Below, piece after piece: positions 27,957 through 36,799 of a stretch of 64,000 bases of DNA. The stretch is taken from positions 1 to 64,000 of the forward strand of contig NZ_CAJQYY010000022.1 of assembly GCF_907164575.1 (NCBI RefSeq), written 5' to 3'. The DNA comes from Paraburkholderia gardini. GTDB lineage: Bacteria; Pseudomonadota; Gammaproteobacteria; Burkholderiales; Burkholderiaceae. Both the position numbers and the translations under genes were made by a program. The notes under the pieces are model-generated. The model saw nothing but the letters and a program-made list of their open reading frames with translations, had not been told where the DNA came from and ran no database searches. The number at the start of each line of letters is the position of its first letter. Position 1 is the stretch's first letter.

Positions 27957-28637
27957 ATGAAAAAGGGAATCAAGGCAGCCGGGCCCGACAATACCGGCAT
28001 CCCGTCTGAAGCCCGGCGCAAGTACGATCCCGAAGAAACCAGACGGAACATCCTCGAAGTCGCGACAGAGGAATTCTCCGCGATGGGTCTCAGCGGCGCA
28101 CGGGTCGACGCGATCGCCGAACGCACGAACACCACGAAGCGCATGCTGTACTACTACTTCGGCAGCAAGGAAGGGCTGTACGAGGCTGTGCTCGACAAGG
28201 TGTATGGCGATATCCGCACGCACGAGCAGGATCTGAACATCGGCGAACTGGACCCGCGCGGCGGCCTGCATACGCTCGTTGAATTCACGTTCGACTATCA
28301 CGACAGGAATCGTGACTTCGTTCGCCTTATCAACATCGAGAACATTCACGACGCGAAATACATCGAGCAGTTGAAAACGTTCAAACAGCGCAATGCGAGC
28401 GTGCTGCGAACGATCGAAGACCTCCTTGCGCGCGGCGTGGCCGCCGGCCAGTTCCGTGACGACATCGACGCGTTCGATCTGTATCTGATGATCAGTTCGC
28501 TGTGCTTTCATCGCGTCGCGAACCGTCATACGTTCGGCGCCGCGTTTGGGCGCGATCCCTCGCACCCGCGTCTGCGGGCACGCCATCGCGCGATGGTGGT
28601 CGACGCGGTACTGCGCTTCGTCAAGCGCGAGGACTGA
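27957..28637 (+). CDS. TetR/AcrR family transcriptional regulator
   Basis: 226 residues; N-terminal HTH from about residue 28 (ETRRNILEVATEEFSAMGL, VDAIAERTNTTKRMLYYYFGSKEGLY) and a long alpha-helical ligand domain. Neighbours are the FAD oxidase upstream, the lipase downstream and the quinate/shikimate genes further on. A 21-bp palindrome between this gene and the lipase, and another operator-like site before quiC, are possible targets. Confidence 0.87.
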   Translation: MKKGIKAAGPDNTGIPSEARRKYDPEETRRNILEVATEEFSAMGLSGARVDAIAERTNTTKRMLYYYFGSKEGLYEAVLDKVYGDIRTHEQDLNIGELDPRGGLHTLVEFTFDYHDRNRDFVRLINIENIHDAKYIEQLKTFKQRNASVLRTIEDLLARGVAAGQFRDDIDAFDLYLMISSLCFHRVANRHTFGAAFGRDPSHPRLRARHRAMVVDAVLRFVKRED

Positions 28638-28736
28638 CTGGTCGGGCAGCGCGCGGCGCGGGCGATGGACGTTCTGCCTTTCTTGCGTCTGGCCTCCCCC
28701 GAAGCAATTCGTTACTCAACAGTTCACACTATTACG

Positions 28737-28757
28737 AAAATATTTGTCAAATATTTT
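28737..28757. promoter_or_regulatory. 21-bp palindrome upstream of the lipase gene
   Basis: AAAATATTTG and CAAATATTTT flank a single T: perfect 10-bp arms in an AT-rich patch that stands out from the GC-rich surroundings. It lies 127 bp before the lipase ATG and 100 bp after the TetR stop, so it is a candidate TetR operator. Confidence 0.5.
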
Positions 28758-28884
28758 GTTATCCTGATCATTATCAAAGACTCGTCGTATCGGCTTTGAC
28801 TGCACTTCGGTGCGCGCGGGACAGTGTTGAGCGCTGTACCCGTCACCGCAGTCCTTCCAAACCCACTACGACGAGAACCAGAAG

Positions 28885-30126
28885 ATGCCGAGTACCCGTC
28901 ATGCCGCCACTTCGCCCGCACAACCCGCTTCCCACGCAGCATCTCACGCGCACAAAAAACCGCCTGCGCACAATCCTTATCCAACCGTGCTCGTTCACGG
29001 CATGGCCGGCTGGGGTCGCGACGAAATCTTCGGACAGCTTTTCCGTTACTGGGGCGGCGCCAAAGGCGATATCCAGGAGTATCTGAACAGCAAGGGCTAC
29101 ACAACGTTCACGGCATCGATGGGACCGCTGTTGAGCAACTGGGACCGCGCCTGCGAGCTGTATTGCTTCATCAAGGGCGGGGTCGTCGATTACGGCGCGG
29201 TTCACTCGGCGCGTTACGGCCATCAGCGCTACGGGCGCAGCTACCCTGGCGTGCTTCCCCAGTGGAGTGAAGCGCACAAGGTGCATATGATCGGCCACAG
29301 CATGGGCGGCCCGACCGGACGCACACTGATCCAGCTGCTGGAACACGGCGACCCCGACGAGATGGCATTCGATCCGGGCCCACGTGAAGCGCCTACCTCG
29401 GATCTGTTCAAGGGCGGCAAGCAGTGGGTGCATAGCTTCACGTCAGTGGCAGGCGTGCAGAACGGCGCGCTCACGGCGGATGATTACCTCAACTTTCCGA
29501 CGTTTCTCAGGGATATTTTCTACAGCGTGGCGGCGCTCGCGGGCGTGGCCGGCAAGGAACCGCTCTACGACTTCAACCTGCAGCATTGGGGGCTTCAGCG
29601 CGAGGAAGGAGAGGGCCACGAGGAATACATCCGGCGCGTGTTCGAAAGCCATATCTGGAAAACCAATGACGGGTGCATCTACGACCTGTCCACCGTCGCC
29701 GCGCATTTCCAGAACACGTGGGCGCTGACGTCGGAGAACGTGTACTACGCGTCGTACGCGATCGACGGCACGTTTCCTGGCCCGCAAGGCATTCGCGTGC
29801 CGACACCCAACATGAATCCACTGCTGAAACCCACGGGCACGGCCGTGGGCATGAACAGGAAAGATCTCGGTGGCGGCTACGCGGCCTGGCGCCCCAACGA
29901 CGGCCTCGTGAGCGTGCCTTCAGCGCAGTTTCCGCTCGGTCACGCGCATGCGTTCGTCGAACCGGGCATGCCGTTCGAACCGAAAAAGGGCGTCTGGTAC
30001 GTACACCCTACCCTGATGGGCAAGGACCACTTCAATATCGTCATGCCACTGCACGAAGTCACGATCGACGAACTGAACGCGTTTTACGAGGAAATCGCAC
30101 GCTACAACCACGCGTTGCCGGCATGA
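28885..30126 (+). CDS. Lipase resembling Gram-positive family I.5
   Basis: 413-residue alpha/beta hydrolase. Its body follows the Geobacillus/Staphylococcus lipases as I recall them: VHGMAGWGRDE, RYWGGAKGDIQEYLNSKGY, SNWDRACELY and GHQRYGRSYPGVLP. Catalytic triad by alignment: S139 (GHSMGG), D339 (NDGLV) and H382 (KDHFN). Geobacillus zinc ligands D61, H81 and H87 match D87, H107 and H113, but the fourth, D238, is Q233 here with H234 beside it. The first 30 residues are Ala/Ser/His-rich without a hydrophobic signal, so location is unclear. Should hydrolyse triglycerides or esters. Confidence 0.83.
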   Translation: MPSTRHAATSPAQPASHAASHAHKKPPAHNPYPTVLVHGMAGWGRDEIFGQLFRYWGGAKGDIQEYLNSKGYTTFTASMGPLLSNWDRACELYCFIKGGVVDYGAVHSARYGHQRYGRSYPGVLPQWSEAHKVHMIGHSMGGPTGRTLIQLLEHGDPDEMAFDPGPREAPTSDLFKGGKQWVHSFTSVAGVQNGALTADDYLNFPTFLRDIFYSVAALAGVAGKEPLYDFNLQHWGLQREEGEGHEEYIRRVFESHIWKTNDGCIYDLSTVAAHFQNTWALTSENVYYASYAIDGTFPGPQGIRVPTPNMNPLLKPTGTAVGMNRKDLGGGYAAWRPNDGLVSVPSAQFPLGHAHAFVEPGMPFEPKKGVWYVHPTLMGKDHFNIVMPLHEVTIDELNAFYEEIARYNHALPA

Positions 30127-30132
30127 CGCCGG

Positions 30133-30993
30133 TCATTTCAGCAACGACTCAAAGTGCGTGAACATGCGCCCGGCGTCGGGTTCGAGCCCGGTAAAGAGCC
30201 GGAACGCATCGACGGCCTGATAAACCGCCATGCCGCCGCCGCTCAGCGTGCGGCATCCGGCGGCCTCGGCGGCCTGCAGAAGCGCCGTGCGGATCGGAAA
30301 ATAGACGACGTCGGCGACCCACATGCCCGCGCGCAACAACTCCGCGGGCAACGGCATGCCAGGTAGCTTCGCCATGCCGACCGGCGTTGCGTGAATCAGG
30401 CCAGTCGCGCCCGCCATGACGTCCGGCAGCGAGCCGCCCGCGTTCACACGGGCCTTGGGAAAGCGCGTTTGCAGATCGGCGGCGAGCGCGGTGGCCCGCG
30501 CCGGTTCGACATCGAACACCGTGAACGCGCGCGCACCCATTGTCAGCGCGGCATGCGCAACAGCCGCGCCCGCGCCACCCGCGCCCAGTTGCACCACGTC
30601 ATCCAGCGAAACGTCCGGCAGACCACGTTTGAACGCGCGCGCAAAGCCGGACCAGTCGGTGTTATGCCCGATGCGCCGGCCGTCCTTCAGCAGCACGGTG
30701 TTCACTGCGCCGAGCGCGCGCGCGTCGTCGGACAGTTCGTCGAGCAGCGCAATGACGTGCTGCTTGCACGGATACGTAATATTCAGCCCGTTGTAACCCA
30801 TCCGCTCAGCGGCAGTGAGGAGGTCCGGCAACGCGGACACGTCGAGCTTCAACGCCGCCAGATCGATCCGGCGATAGACGTAGTTCAGGCCAAGCTGACT
30901 CGCCTCCCGCTCATGCATGGCCGGGCTCAGCGAACCGTCAATGCCTGAACCGATCAGGCCCACGAGATGCGATGTCTGCACGTTCATTTCCAC
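30133..30993 (-). CDS. aroE: Quinate/shikimate dehydrogenase (AroE/YdiB family)
   Basis: 286 residues. Substrate loop SGIDGSLSPAMHE, catalytic K77 (NITYPCK) and D113 (GHNTDWSGF), nucleotide motif GAGGAGAA near 138-145. The second beta strand ends in D161 (VFDVEPAR) in place of the NRT that selects NADP in biosynthetic AroE, so NAD is the likely cofactor, as in catabolic enzymes. Divergent from quiC, which acts on its product; together they feed quinate or shikimate toward protocatechuate. The chain may start two codons later. Ends 6 bp from the convergent lipase. Confidence 0.87.
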   Translation of the reverse strand: MEMNVQTSHLVGLIGSGIDGSLSPAMHEREASQLGLNYVYRRIDLAALKLDVSALPDLLTAAERMGYNGLNITYPCKQHVIALLDELSDDARALGAVNTVLLKDGRRIGHNTDWSGFARAFKRGLPDVSLDDVVQLGAGGAGAAVAHAALTMGARAFTVFDVEPARATALAADLQTRFPKARVNAGGSLPDVMAGATGLIHATPVGMAKLPGMPLPAELLRAGMWVADVVYFPIRTALLQAAEAAGCRTLSGGGMAVYQAVDAFRLFTGLEPDAGRMFTHFESLLK

Positions 30994-31078
30994 TCCTCTG
31001 CCCTCGTCCGGGCCCGGTGGCCCTGTGTTGCGTGCCTGCAGCCCGCCTGTAGCGGTCGCTGGCGTGCGCGCGGGTTTT

Positions 31079-31114
31079 TACGAATTTGTACGATCTAGTT
31101 AGTTTGTTTATAGT
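31079..31114 (+). promoter_or_regulatory. quiC promoter with overlapping palindromic operator
   Basis: TTGTAC (31086-31091), a 17-bp spacer and TATAGT (31109-31114) form a good sigma-70 promoter reading into quiC, leaving a leader of about 145 nt. TACGAATTTGTA at 31079-31090 is a near-palindrome (10 of 12 positions symmetric) overlapping the -35, where a repressor would act. Confidence 0.5.
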
Positions 31115-31267
31115 GTAGCGCAAGTTATCCGGCCGGTGTGCGTCGTTGTATTCCCCAGGTATGTAGTTGACGGGTACACCCCGGTGTCATGACACTGCGA
31201 TTTGCCGGCCGTGCCGCCGTGTCATTCGCCCGTTCCATTTTTCACCTCAGTCAGGCAGGAGTCGCAC

Positions 31268-33187
31268 ATGAAGCGTTCGATCGCCACCGTGTCCATCAGC
31301 GGGACGCTTGTCGAGAAACTGACGGCCATCCAGGCGGCCGGTTTCGACGGCATCGAGATCTTCGAAAACGATCTGCTGTATTTCGACGGCTCGCCTGCCG
31401 ACGTGCGGCGCATCGCAAGCGATCTGGGTCTGGAAATCGTCCTGTTCCAGCCGTTTCGCGATTTCGAAGGGGTGAGCGCCGAGCGTCTCGCGCGCAATCT
31501 CGACCGGGTGAAACGCAAGTTCGATCTGATGCACGAACTGGGTACGGACCGGATTCTCGTCTGCAGCAATGTGTCGCCGGAGACGATCGGCGACGACGCC
31601 CTGATCGTCGACCAGCTCGGCGCGCTTGCGCGCGCGGCGCAGGAAGCCGGCGTGATCGCGGGTTACGAGGCGCTCGCATGGGGACGACACGTGAATTCGT
31701 ACCGCCACGCATGGCGGCTCGTCGACGCAGTCGATCATCCGAATCTCGGGCTCGTGCTCGACAGCTTCCACACGCTGTCGATCGACGATCCGGTCGGCGA
31801 AATCGCGGCCATTCCGGGCGAGCGCATCGCGTTCGTGCAGATCGCGGACGCGCCGAAGCTCGCCATGGACGTGCTCGAATGGAGCCGTCACTACCGCTGC
31901 TTTCCGGGTCAGGGCGATTTCGATCTGGCCGCCTTCACGGCGCGCGTGATCGAGACCGGCTACGACGGCCCACTGTCGCTCGAAATCTTCAACGACGGCT
32001 TTCGCGCGGCCCCGACGGCCATTACCGCCGTCGACGGCTACCGCTCGCTGCTCTTCCTCGAAGAAGAAACGCGCGCGGTGCTGGAGCGCGAAGGCAAGCC
32101 GGTCGAAGAGACCGGACATCTGTACGAATCACCGCCGGCGCCCGTTCACGTCGGCTTCCAGTTCCTCGAATTCGCCGTCGACGACACCGCACGCAATCAG
32201 CTCATCGACTGGCTGACGCGGCTGCGTTTCCGGCGCACCGGCCAGCATCGCTCGAAGGACGTCGCGCTGTACCAGCACGGCGCCGCGTCGATCGTGCTGA
32301 ACGCCGAGGCCGATTCGTTCGCGAGTGCGTTTTTCAACCAGCACGGGCTTTCGCTGTGCGCGTCGGCGTTTCGCGTCGACGATGCAAAGCTCGCGTTCCA
32401 GCGCGCCGCCGGCTTCCGGTACGCGCCGTTCTCCGGCCGCGTCGGGCCGAACGAACGCGTGTTGCCGGCGGTGCAGGGACCGGATGGCAGTCTCAACTAT
32501 TTCGTCGACGAAGCCCCCGACGAGCCGACGCTTTTCGAAGCCGATTTCGTGCTCACCGACGTGAACGGCCCCGGCGACGCAGGGGCGCTGACTGGAATCG
32601 ATCACGTGTGCCTGTCGCTGCCGGCCGATTCGCTGAACGCGTGGGTGCTGTTCTTCAAGACCGCGTTCGGCTTTCAGGCGGAAGCCGACTGGCTCGTTCC
32701 CGATCCGTATGGTCTCGTGCGCAGCCGCGCGGTGCGCAGTCGGGACGGCTCGGTGCGCATCGCGCTCAATGCTTCGATGGACCGGCATACGGCGGTCTCA
32801 GAATCGCTGTCGATGTATCGCGGGTCGGGCCTGAACCACGTCGCGTTCGGCACCGCCGACATCTTCAGCACCCTCCCCGGGTTCATCGCGAACGGCCTGC
32901 CGCTGCTGCGCATCCCGCGCAACTATTACGACGACCTTGCCGCGCGTTACGGCCTCGCCGACGATCTGCTCGAAGCGTTACGGACGCACAACATCCTGTA
33001 TGACCGCGACGAGCGCGGCGGCGAATTCTTTCACGCGTATACGGAACAGTTCGACCACCGGTTCTTCCTCGAAATCGTCGAGCGGCGCGGCGGCTACGAC
33101 GGCTACGGCGCGGCAAATGCGGCCGTCAGGCTCGCCGCGCAGGCGCAGCAGAAGAAGAAGCCGGCCCGCCCTTCTGGCCCTGCCTGA
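31268..33187 (+). CDS. quiC: Bifunctional 3-dehydroshikimate dehydratase with HPPD-like domain
   Basis: 639 residues. The N-terminal xylose-isomerase-like TIM barrel (1-270) carries E134, D165, H168, Q191 and E239, the same positions I recall as metal and active-site residues of Pseudomonas QuiC1. It converts 3-dehydroshikimate to protocatechuate. The C-terminal half (about 295-625) is two VOC modules like 4-hydroxyphenylpyruvate dioxygenase, with the iron triad H446, H524 and E602 (FLEIVERRGGYDGYG) intact. The start is set by MKRSIATVSISGTL. Divergent from the dehydrogenase gene of the same pathway. Confidence 0.92.
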   Translation: MKRSIATVSISGTLVEKLTAIQAAGFDGIEIFENDLLYFDGSPADVRRIASDLGLEIVLFQPFRDFEGVSAERLARNLDRVKRKFDLMHELGTDRILVCSNVSPETIGDDALIVDQLGALARAAQEAGVIAGYEALAWGRHVNSYRHAWRLVDAVDHPNLGLVLDSFHTLSIDDPVGEIAAIPGERIAFVQIADAPKLAMDVLEWSRHYRCFPGQGDFDLAAFTARVIETGYDGPLSLEIFNDGFRAAPTAITAVDGYRSLLFLEEETRAVLEREGKPVEETGHLYESPPAPVHVGFQFLEFAVDDTARNQLIDWLTRLRFRRTGQHRSKDVALYQHGAASIVLNAEADSFASAFFNQHGLSLCASAFRVDDAKLAFQRAAGFRYAPFSGRVGPNERVLPAVQGPDGSLNYFVDEAPDEPTLFEADFVLTDVNGPGDAGALTGIDHVCLSLPADSLNAWVLFFKTAFGFQAEADWLVPDPYGLVRSRAVRSRDGSVRIALNASMDRHTAVSESLSMYRGSGLNHVAFGTADIFSTLPGFIANGLPLLRIPRNYYDDLAARYGLADDLLEALRTHNILYDRDERGGEFFHAYTEQFDHRFFLEIVERRGGYDGYGAANAAVRLAAQAQQKKKPARPSGPA

Positions 33188-33385
33188 GAAACCGTTTAAG
33201 CCCTTTGAGCACGGCGTCCGGACGGCCGCGGCCTGGCCGCCCGGAGGCTGCCCAGGCCGGGCCCGATATAATGACGGTTAATCCGCACCCTCGCGCCTGC
33301 CGGTGTTCACGCTGAAATACGGCCTGACGGCGCCATCCTGGCGTCACGAACACAGCCCGCGCGGACTGAAAAGGCCAGGAGAGTT

Positions 33386-33715
33386 ATGAAGAAAATTGTC
33401 GCAACCCTGTCGATCCCTCTTTTTCTCGCTGCCTGCGCGCAGTTCCAGAACCCCGATGCCGGCGATCCGGTCGCCGATCAACCGACACAACGCTCCGTGA
33501 GCGACGTGGTCAATTGCCTGACCGAACAGGCCCGGAAACATAACGCCCAGTTCAAGACGACGTCGATTCCGCAAGGCTCGATGCTCGACTTCGGCGATTC
33601 GAACATCGTGAAGGTGCGCGCCGACAATGGCGCAACGCAATACCGCTTCTACGCGGGCGAGCGCCACGTGGACAACCTGTGGCTCGAAAGCGCCACCAGA
33701 ACCTGCGCGCCCTGA
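33386..33715 (+). CDS. Small putative lipoprotein
   Basis: 109 residues with a lipoprotein signal (MKKIVATLSIPLFLAAC, lipidated C17) preceded by an AGGAGAG ribosome site. The mature part has one further Cys near the middle (VVNCLTEQ) and one at the end (RTCAP), possibly a disulfide. No domain recognised. After the lipobox Cys the residue is Ala, so outer-membrane sorting is likely. Stands alone between quiC and small unknown genes. Confidence 0.75.
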   Translation: MKKIVATLSIPLFLAACAQFQNPDAGDPVADQPTQRSVSDVVNCLTEQARKHNAQFKTTSIPQGSMLDFGDSNIVKVRADNGATQYRFYAGERHVDNLWLESATRTCAP

Positions 33716-33902
33716 TCTACCACGTATCGCATACCCGCGCCTCATGCGCGGCGACGGATACCGGTAGCAAGGTCGGCGGCTACGTGTAAGCGCGGGTAAT
33801 GCGGGCCGGGTCACATCGACGGATGCAGCGCGGGCCCTTAATAATCGTTTAAGAATCGCTCCGTAGGATTCGCCGGACACCAACGTAGACAAGGTGCGCC
33901 CA

Positions 33903-34166
33903 ATGAACGAACAAAACACGAATCCTGGCGTAGCTCCCGCTAGCCCAAAGCGGCCGACGATATTGCGCCGGCTGCTGAGCCATCACGAGCTCGCCACATT
34001 GCTGCTCCTGCTGCACTCGCCGGTCGATGCAATGGCCAAGCCCGAAATTCCCGGATTGCAGGAAGCTGGCCTCGTCGAGCAGGTTGCATCCGCGGACACG
34101 AGTACGCCGCGTTTCCGTTTGACGCCGGAAGGCAACGCGATTCTGCGAGGCCTGGGTGTCAAATAA
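33903..34166 (+). CDS. Conserved-looking small hypothetical protein
   Basis: 87 residues from MNEQNTNPGVAPASP. AAGGTG lies about 7 nt before this ATG; an upstream in-frame GTG at 33894 falls inside that site and is unlikely to be the start. The C-terminal part (EIPGLQEAGLVEQV, RFRLTPEGNAILRGLG) reads like the wing of a winged-helix protein, with TPEG-type ending seen in MarR/PadR proteins. It may be a small DNA-binding or winged-helix protein; function unknown. Confidence 0.6.
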   Translation: MNEQNTNPGVAPASPKRPTILRRLLSHHELATLLLLLHSPVDAMAKPEIPGLQEAGLVEQVASADTSTPRFRLTPEGNAILRGLGVK

Positions 34167-34259
34167 GCGCCCGTAAGCGCCTGTACGCGCGAGAAAACCA
34201 CAGGCACGGTTTCAAACGCTGAGGGTCTACGTTGGCGCCTTCAGGTGCAGACAGGACCA

Positions 34260-34595
34260 TCAGGCCTGCCATACCGCGTACCCTGCCTCACGCAGTCCGA
34301 TTCCAAGCTCCACTTCCATGTCAACCGCGCCGTCGTACGGCATCGGGTTGTACACCTCATACAGATGCGGCAGCAGCCGCAGACCATAGTCGCGCACGTA
34401 GCGGTTCGACTGGATGCCGGCCTTGTGCCGGTCGAAGCGCAAGTCCGGGTCGAGCCCGGTCATCCCGACATAGACGCACGGTTTATCGAAACGGTAATCC
34501 GGATTCGCGCGGCGAAAGCGCGCTTCATTCCACACGGTTTCTTCGAGTTCGACGACGTACACATAGTAATGATGTGTCTTCTTCAGGCGCGCCAT
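34260..34595 (-). CDS. GIY-YIG-like domain protein
   Basis: 111 residues. HYYVYVVEL and CVYVGMTGLDPDLRFDRHKAG correspond to the two strands and following helix of the GIY-YIG nuclease fold, in a stand-alone, single-domain form. The rest (RYVRDYGLRLLPHLYEVYNPMPY) is conserved-looking but not a known DNA-binding module. Probably a small nucleic-acid enzyme; activity not established. It lies downstream of and close to the AraC gene on the same strand (10 bp). Confidence 0.65.
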   Translation of the reverse strand: MARLKKTHHYYVYVVELEETVWNEARFRRANPDYRFDKPCVYVGMTGLDPDLRFDRHKAGIQSNRYVRDYGLRLLPHLYEVYNPMPYDGAVDMEVELGIGLREAGYAVWQA

Positions 34596-34605
34596 GTGCC
34601 CTGCT

Positions 34606-35373
34606 TCAGCCGCGCGCGCTGTCGTTTAGCAGCATCCGGTATTCAGTCGGCGTGATGCCGACCGTCGCCTTGAACTGCCGCGTGAACGCGCTGTGATCGG
34701 TGTAACCGCAGAGCGCGGCGACATCGGTGACCTTGTCGGTGGTGACGAGCAGCGCGGTCGCGGCGTCGAGGCGCGTTTTCAGCAGCACCTGACGCGGCGT
34801 CAGATGAAAGACCTTGTGAAAATACCGTTCGAGCTGGGCCACCGACATGTCCGCCATCTCCGCCAGTTGCTTGAGGTTGAGCGGCTGCACGTAGTTGTCC
34901 TGGATGTACTGCACGGTGGCCGCCAGCTTGCTGTACGCGGGATGACTACTCTCGTCGGCCCTGAGATCGCGCGAGATGCCCGCGAGACCCACGACGTGGC
35001 CTTGCGGATCGTGCAGCGGCTGCTTGCACGTCAGGCACCAGCCGGGTTGCCGCCCGGGGTACAGATGCAGTTCGAGCTGGTCGAGCATCTGGTTGCCGAT
35101 GTGGATGATCGCCTTGTCCTGCTCGGTATAGATGCGGCCGAAGCGCCGTGGAAACACGTCTTCGGCGGTTCTGCCCAGCAGCGCGGCCTTCTCCTTGAAA
35201 CCGCAACGCGAAGCGAGCGTGCGGTTCACGAGGACGTAGCGCGCCTCCGTATCCTTGATGAAGAAGACGACGTCCGGCATCGCGTCGAATACCGGCTCCA
35301 GCAGCGTGAAATGCGAAAGCATGCCGGCCAGTGTCGCGGCGGCCGGCTCGAGCGTTGCAGCCAGCGTGTTCAT
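34606..35373 (-). CDS. AraC family regulator with N-terminal PAS domain
   Basis: 255 residues: a PAS domain (about 25-135; VFDAMPDVVFFIKDTEARYVLVN) followed by an AraC double helix-turn-helix (about 155-250; LNLKQLAEMADMSVAQLERYF and VTDVAALCGYTDHSAFTRQFK). It follows the hydroxyproline dehydrogenase genes on the same strand by 127 bp. AraC activators of this kind control hydroxyproline operons in pseudomonads, so it probably activates both divergent hydroxyproline transcripts at the mirrored sites at 39182-39291. Confidence 0.85.
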   Translation of the reverse strand: MNTLAATLEPAAATLAGMLSHFTLLEPVFDAMPDVVFFIKDTEARYVLVNRTLASRCGFKEKAALLGRTAEDVFPRRFGRIYTEQDKAIIHIGNQMLDQLELHLYPGRQPGWCLTCKQPLHDPQGHVVGLAGISRDLRADESSHPAYSKLAATVQYIQDNYVQPLNLKQLAEMADMSVAQLERYFHKVFHLTPRQVLLKTRLDAATALLVTTDKVTDVAALCGYTDHSAFTRQFKATVGITPTEYRMLLNDSARG

Positions 35374-35500
35374 CGTAGGGGTCCCGTGAGGTCGATAACG
35401 GTGCGGCAGGTCGAGTCGGCTCGATTATAGGGCCGCACGGTGCATGGAAAAAATCGGTGAAAGCAGCGGATCGACGCTTCGGCGCAGCGGCGTTTCAACT

Positions 35501-36799
35501 TTAGCGGGCGGATTCGCTGTCGTGTCTATCATCGCTGGCGGCGATCAGCGTCGCGATCCGCGCGGGACTGAACGGCGGACGAGGCTGGGACTGGGCGGCA
35601 TCCCAGCCGAAGAAGGTCTGCGCGGCCGCGCCGCAGATGCGCCCCTGACACGCGCCCATGCCGCAGCGCGTATGCAGCTTCGCGTCGCGCCAGCTGGCGT
35701 GCGCGCGGACTTCGCCCACCGTGACGTCTTCGCAGCGGCACAGCAGCGTATCGCCGGACGGCGGGACGCGCGCCCGGTCGGTTAGCGTGAAGGCGTCTTC
35801 GACGCACCGGGCGAAGCGTCGCCAGCGATCACGTTGTGCGAGCAACGAAACAGCCTCCTGCGTGGCGACCCCTGCAGAGGTGAAGCCCGCGATCCGCCCT
35901 TCGATACGCGCCAGTTCCATACCGCCGATTCCCGTGCATTCGCCCGCTGCCAGCACCCCATCGACCGAAGTGCGTTGCGCGTCGTCGACGGCAATCGCGC
36001 CCGTTGCATCGAGCACGCAGCCGAGCGACTGTGCGAGCGTCACGTTTGGCACGAGACCGTAACCGCACGCGATGCGCTCGCACCCCAGCGTCTCTTCCTT
36101 CGATCCCCGCCGGATCACGACGGCCTCGACGCGGCCGTGACCTTGCGCTTCCTTCACCACGCTGTTCGTCCAGTAGCGCAACCCCGCGAAGCCGCGCGTG
36201 AGTTGCGCGGCCTGCAGCAGTTTCGACGGTGTTCGCACAAGCGCCACGCCAAACCGCGCGACCGCGGCGGCCGACGCCTGCTCGATCACCGCGACGACAT
36301 GCGCGCCCGCTTCGCGCGCGCTGGCAAGCGCCGCGATCAGGAGCGGCCCGCTGCCCGCGATCACGACCCGTTCGCCGCGCACGGGCGTGCCGCCCTTGAT
36401 CAACGCCTGCAACGCGCCCGCGCCGGTCACGCCGGGGAGCGTCCAGCCCGCGAACGGCAGGAAGCGCTCGCGCGCGCCGGTCGCGAGGATCAACTGGTCG
36501 TAATGCAACGTGACGCCGTCTTCCACGCCCGATTCGATCAATAGTCCACGTTCAGGTAACGGCGCGACGACACGCGTCGAAGGCCAGAGGCTGACGTTGG
36601 CATGACCTTTCAGCGCGGCAAGTACATCTCCCAGCAATGCGCCTGGCGCATGCGCCGGGCCCTGCCGCCAGACCTGGCCACCGGGGCGCGGATTGTCGTC
36701 GAGCACGGCGACGCGTGCACCCTGCCGCGCGGCCGTGCGCGCCGCGTCCAGTCCCGCCGGACCGGCGCCCACGACCACGACGTCGTAGTGCGCTGTCAT
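35501..36799 (-). CDS. D-hydroxyproline dehydrogenase, FAD/NAD-linked subunit
   Basis: 432 residues from MTAHYDVVVVGAGPAGL. A two-dinucleotide disulfide-reductase-like fold (GAGPAG and later GSGPLL motifs) ends in a BFD-like [2Fe-2S] domain (LLCRCEDVTVGE, CGMGACQGRICG). This is the alpha-type subunit of heteromeric proline/hydroxyproline dehydrogenases, passing electrons from the catalytic FAD subunit. The ATG overlaps the stop of the small ferredoxin subunit (ATGA), which also sets the start. Acts at the inner membrane or cytosol. Confidence 0.83.
   Translation of the reverse strand: MTAHYDVVVVGAGPAGLDAARTAARQGARVAVLDDNPRPGGQVWRQGPAHAPGALLGDVLAALKGHANVSLWPSTRVVAPLPERGLLIESGVEDGVTLHYDQLILATGARERFLPFAGWTLPGVTGAGALQALIKGGTPVRGERVVIAGSGPLLIAALASAREAGAHVVAVIEQASAAAVARFGVALVRTPSKLLQAAQLTRGFAGLRYWTNSVVKEAQGHGRVEAVVIRRGSKEETLGCERIACGYGLVPNVTLAQSLGCVLDATGAIAVDDAQRTSVDGVLAAGECTGIGGMELARIEGRIAGFTSAGVATQEAVSLLAQRDRWRRFARCVEDAFTLTDRARVPPSGDTLLCRCEDVTVGEVRAHASWRDAKLHTRCGMGACQGRICGAAAQTFFGWDAAQSQPRPPFSPARIATLIAASDDRHDSESAR

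Noticed and set aside
31189..33003. 604-residue frame in another phase of quiC
   Set aside because: Arg-rich low-complexity translation; quiC has correct catalytic residues in the chosen frame.
34606..34655. GIY-YIG gene and AraC gene as one functional unit with hydroxyproline genes
   Set aside because: Only closeness supports it; the GIY-YIG-like protein has no link to the pathway.
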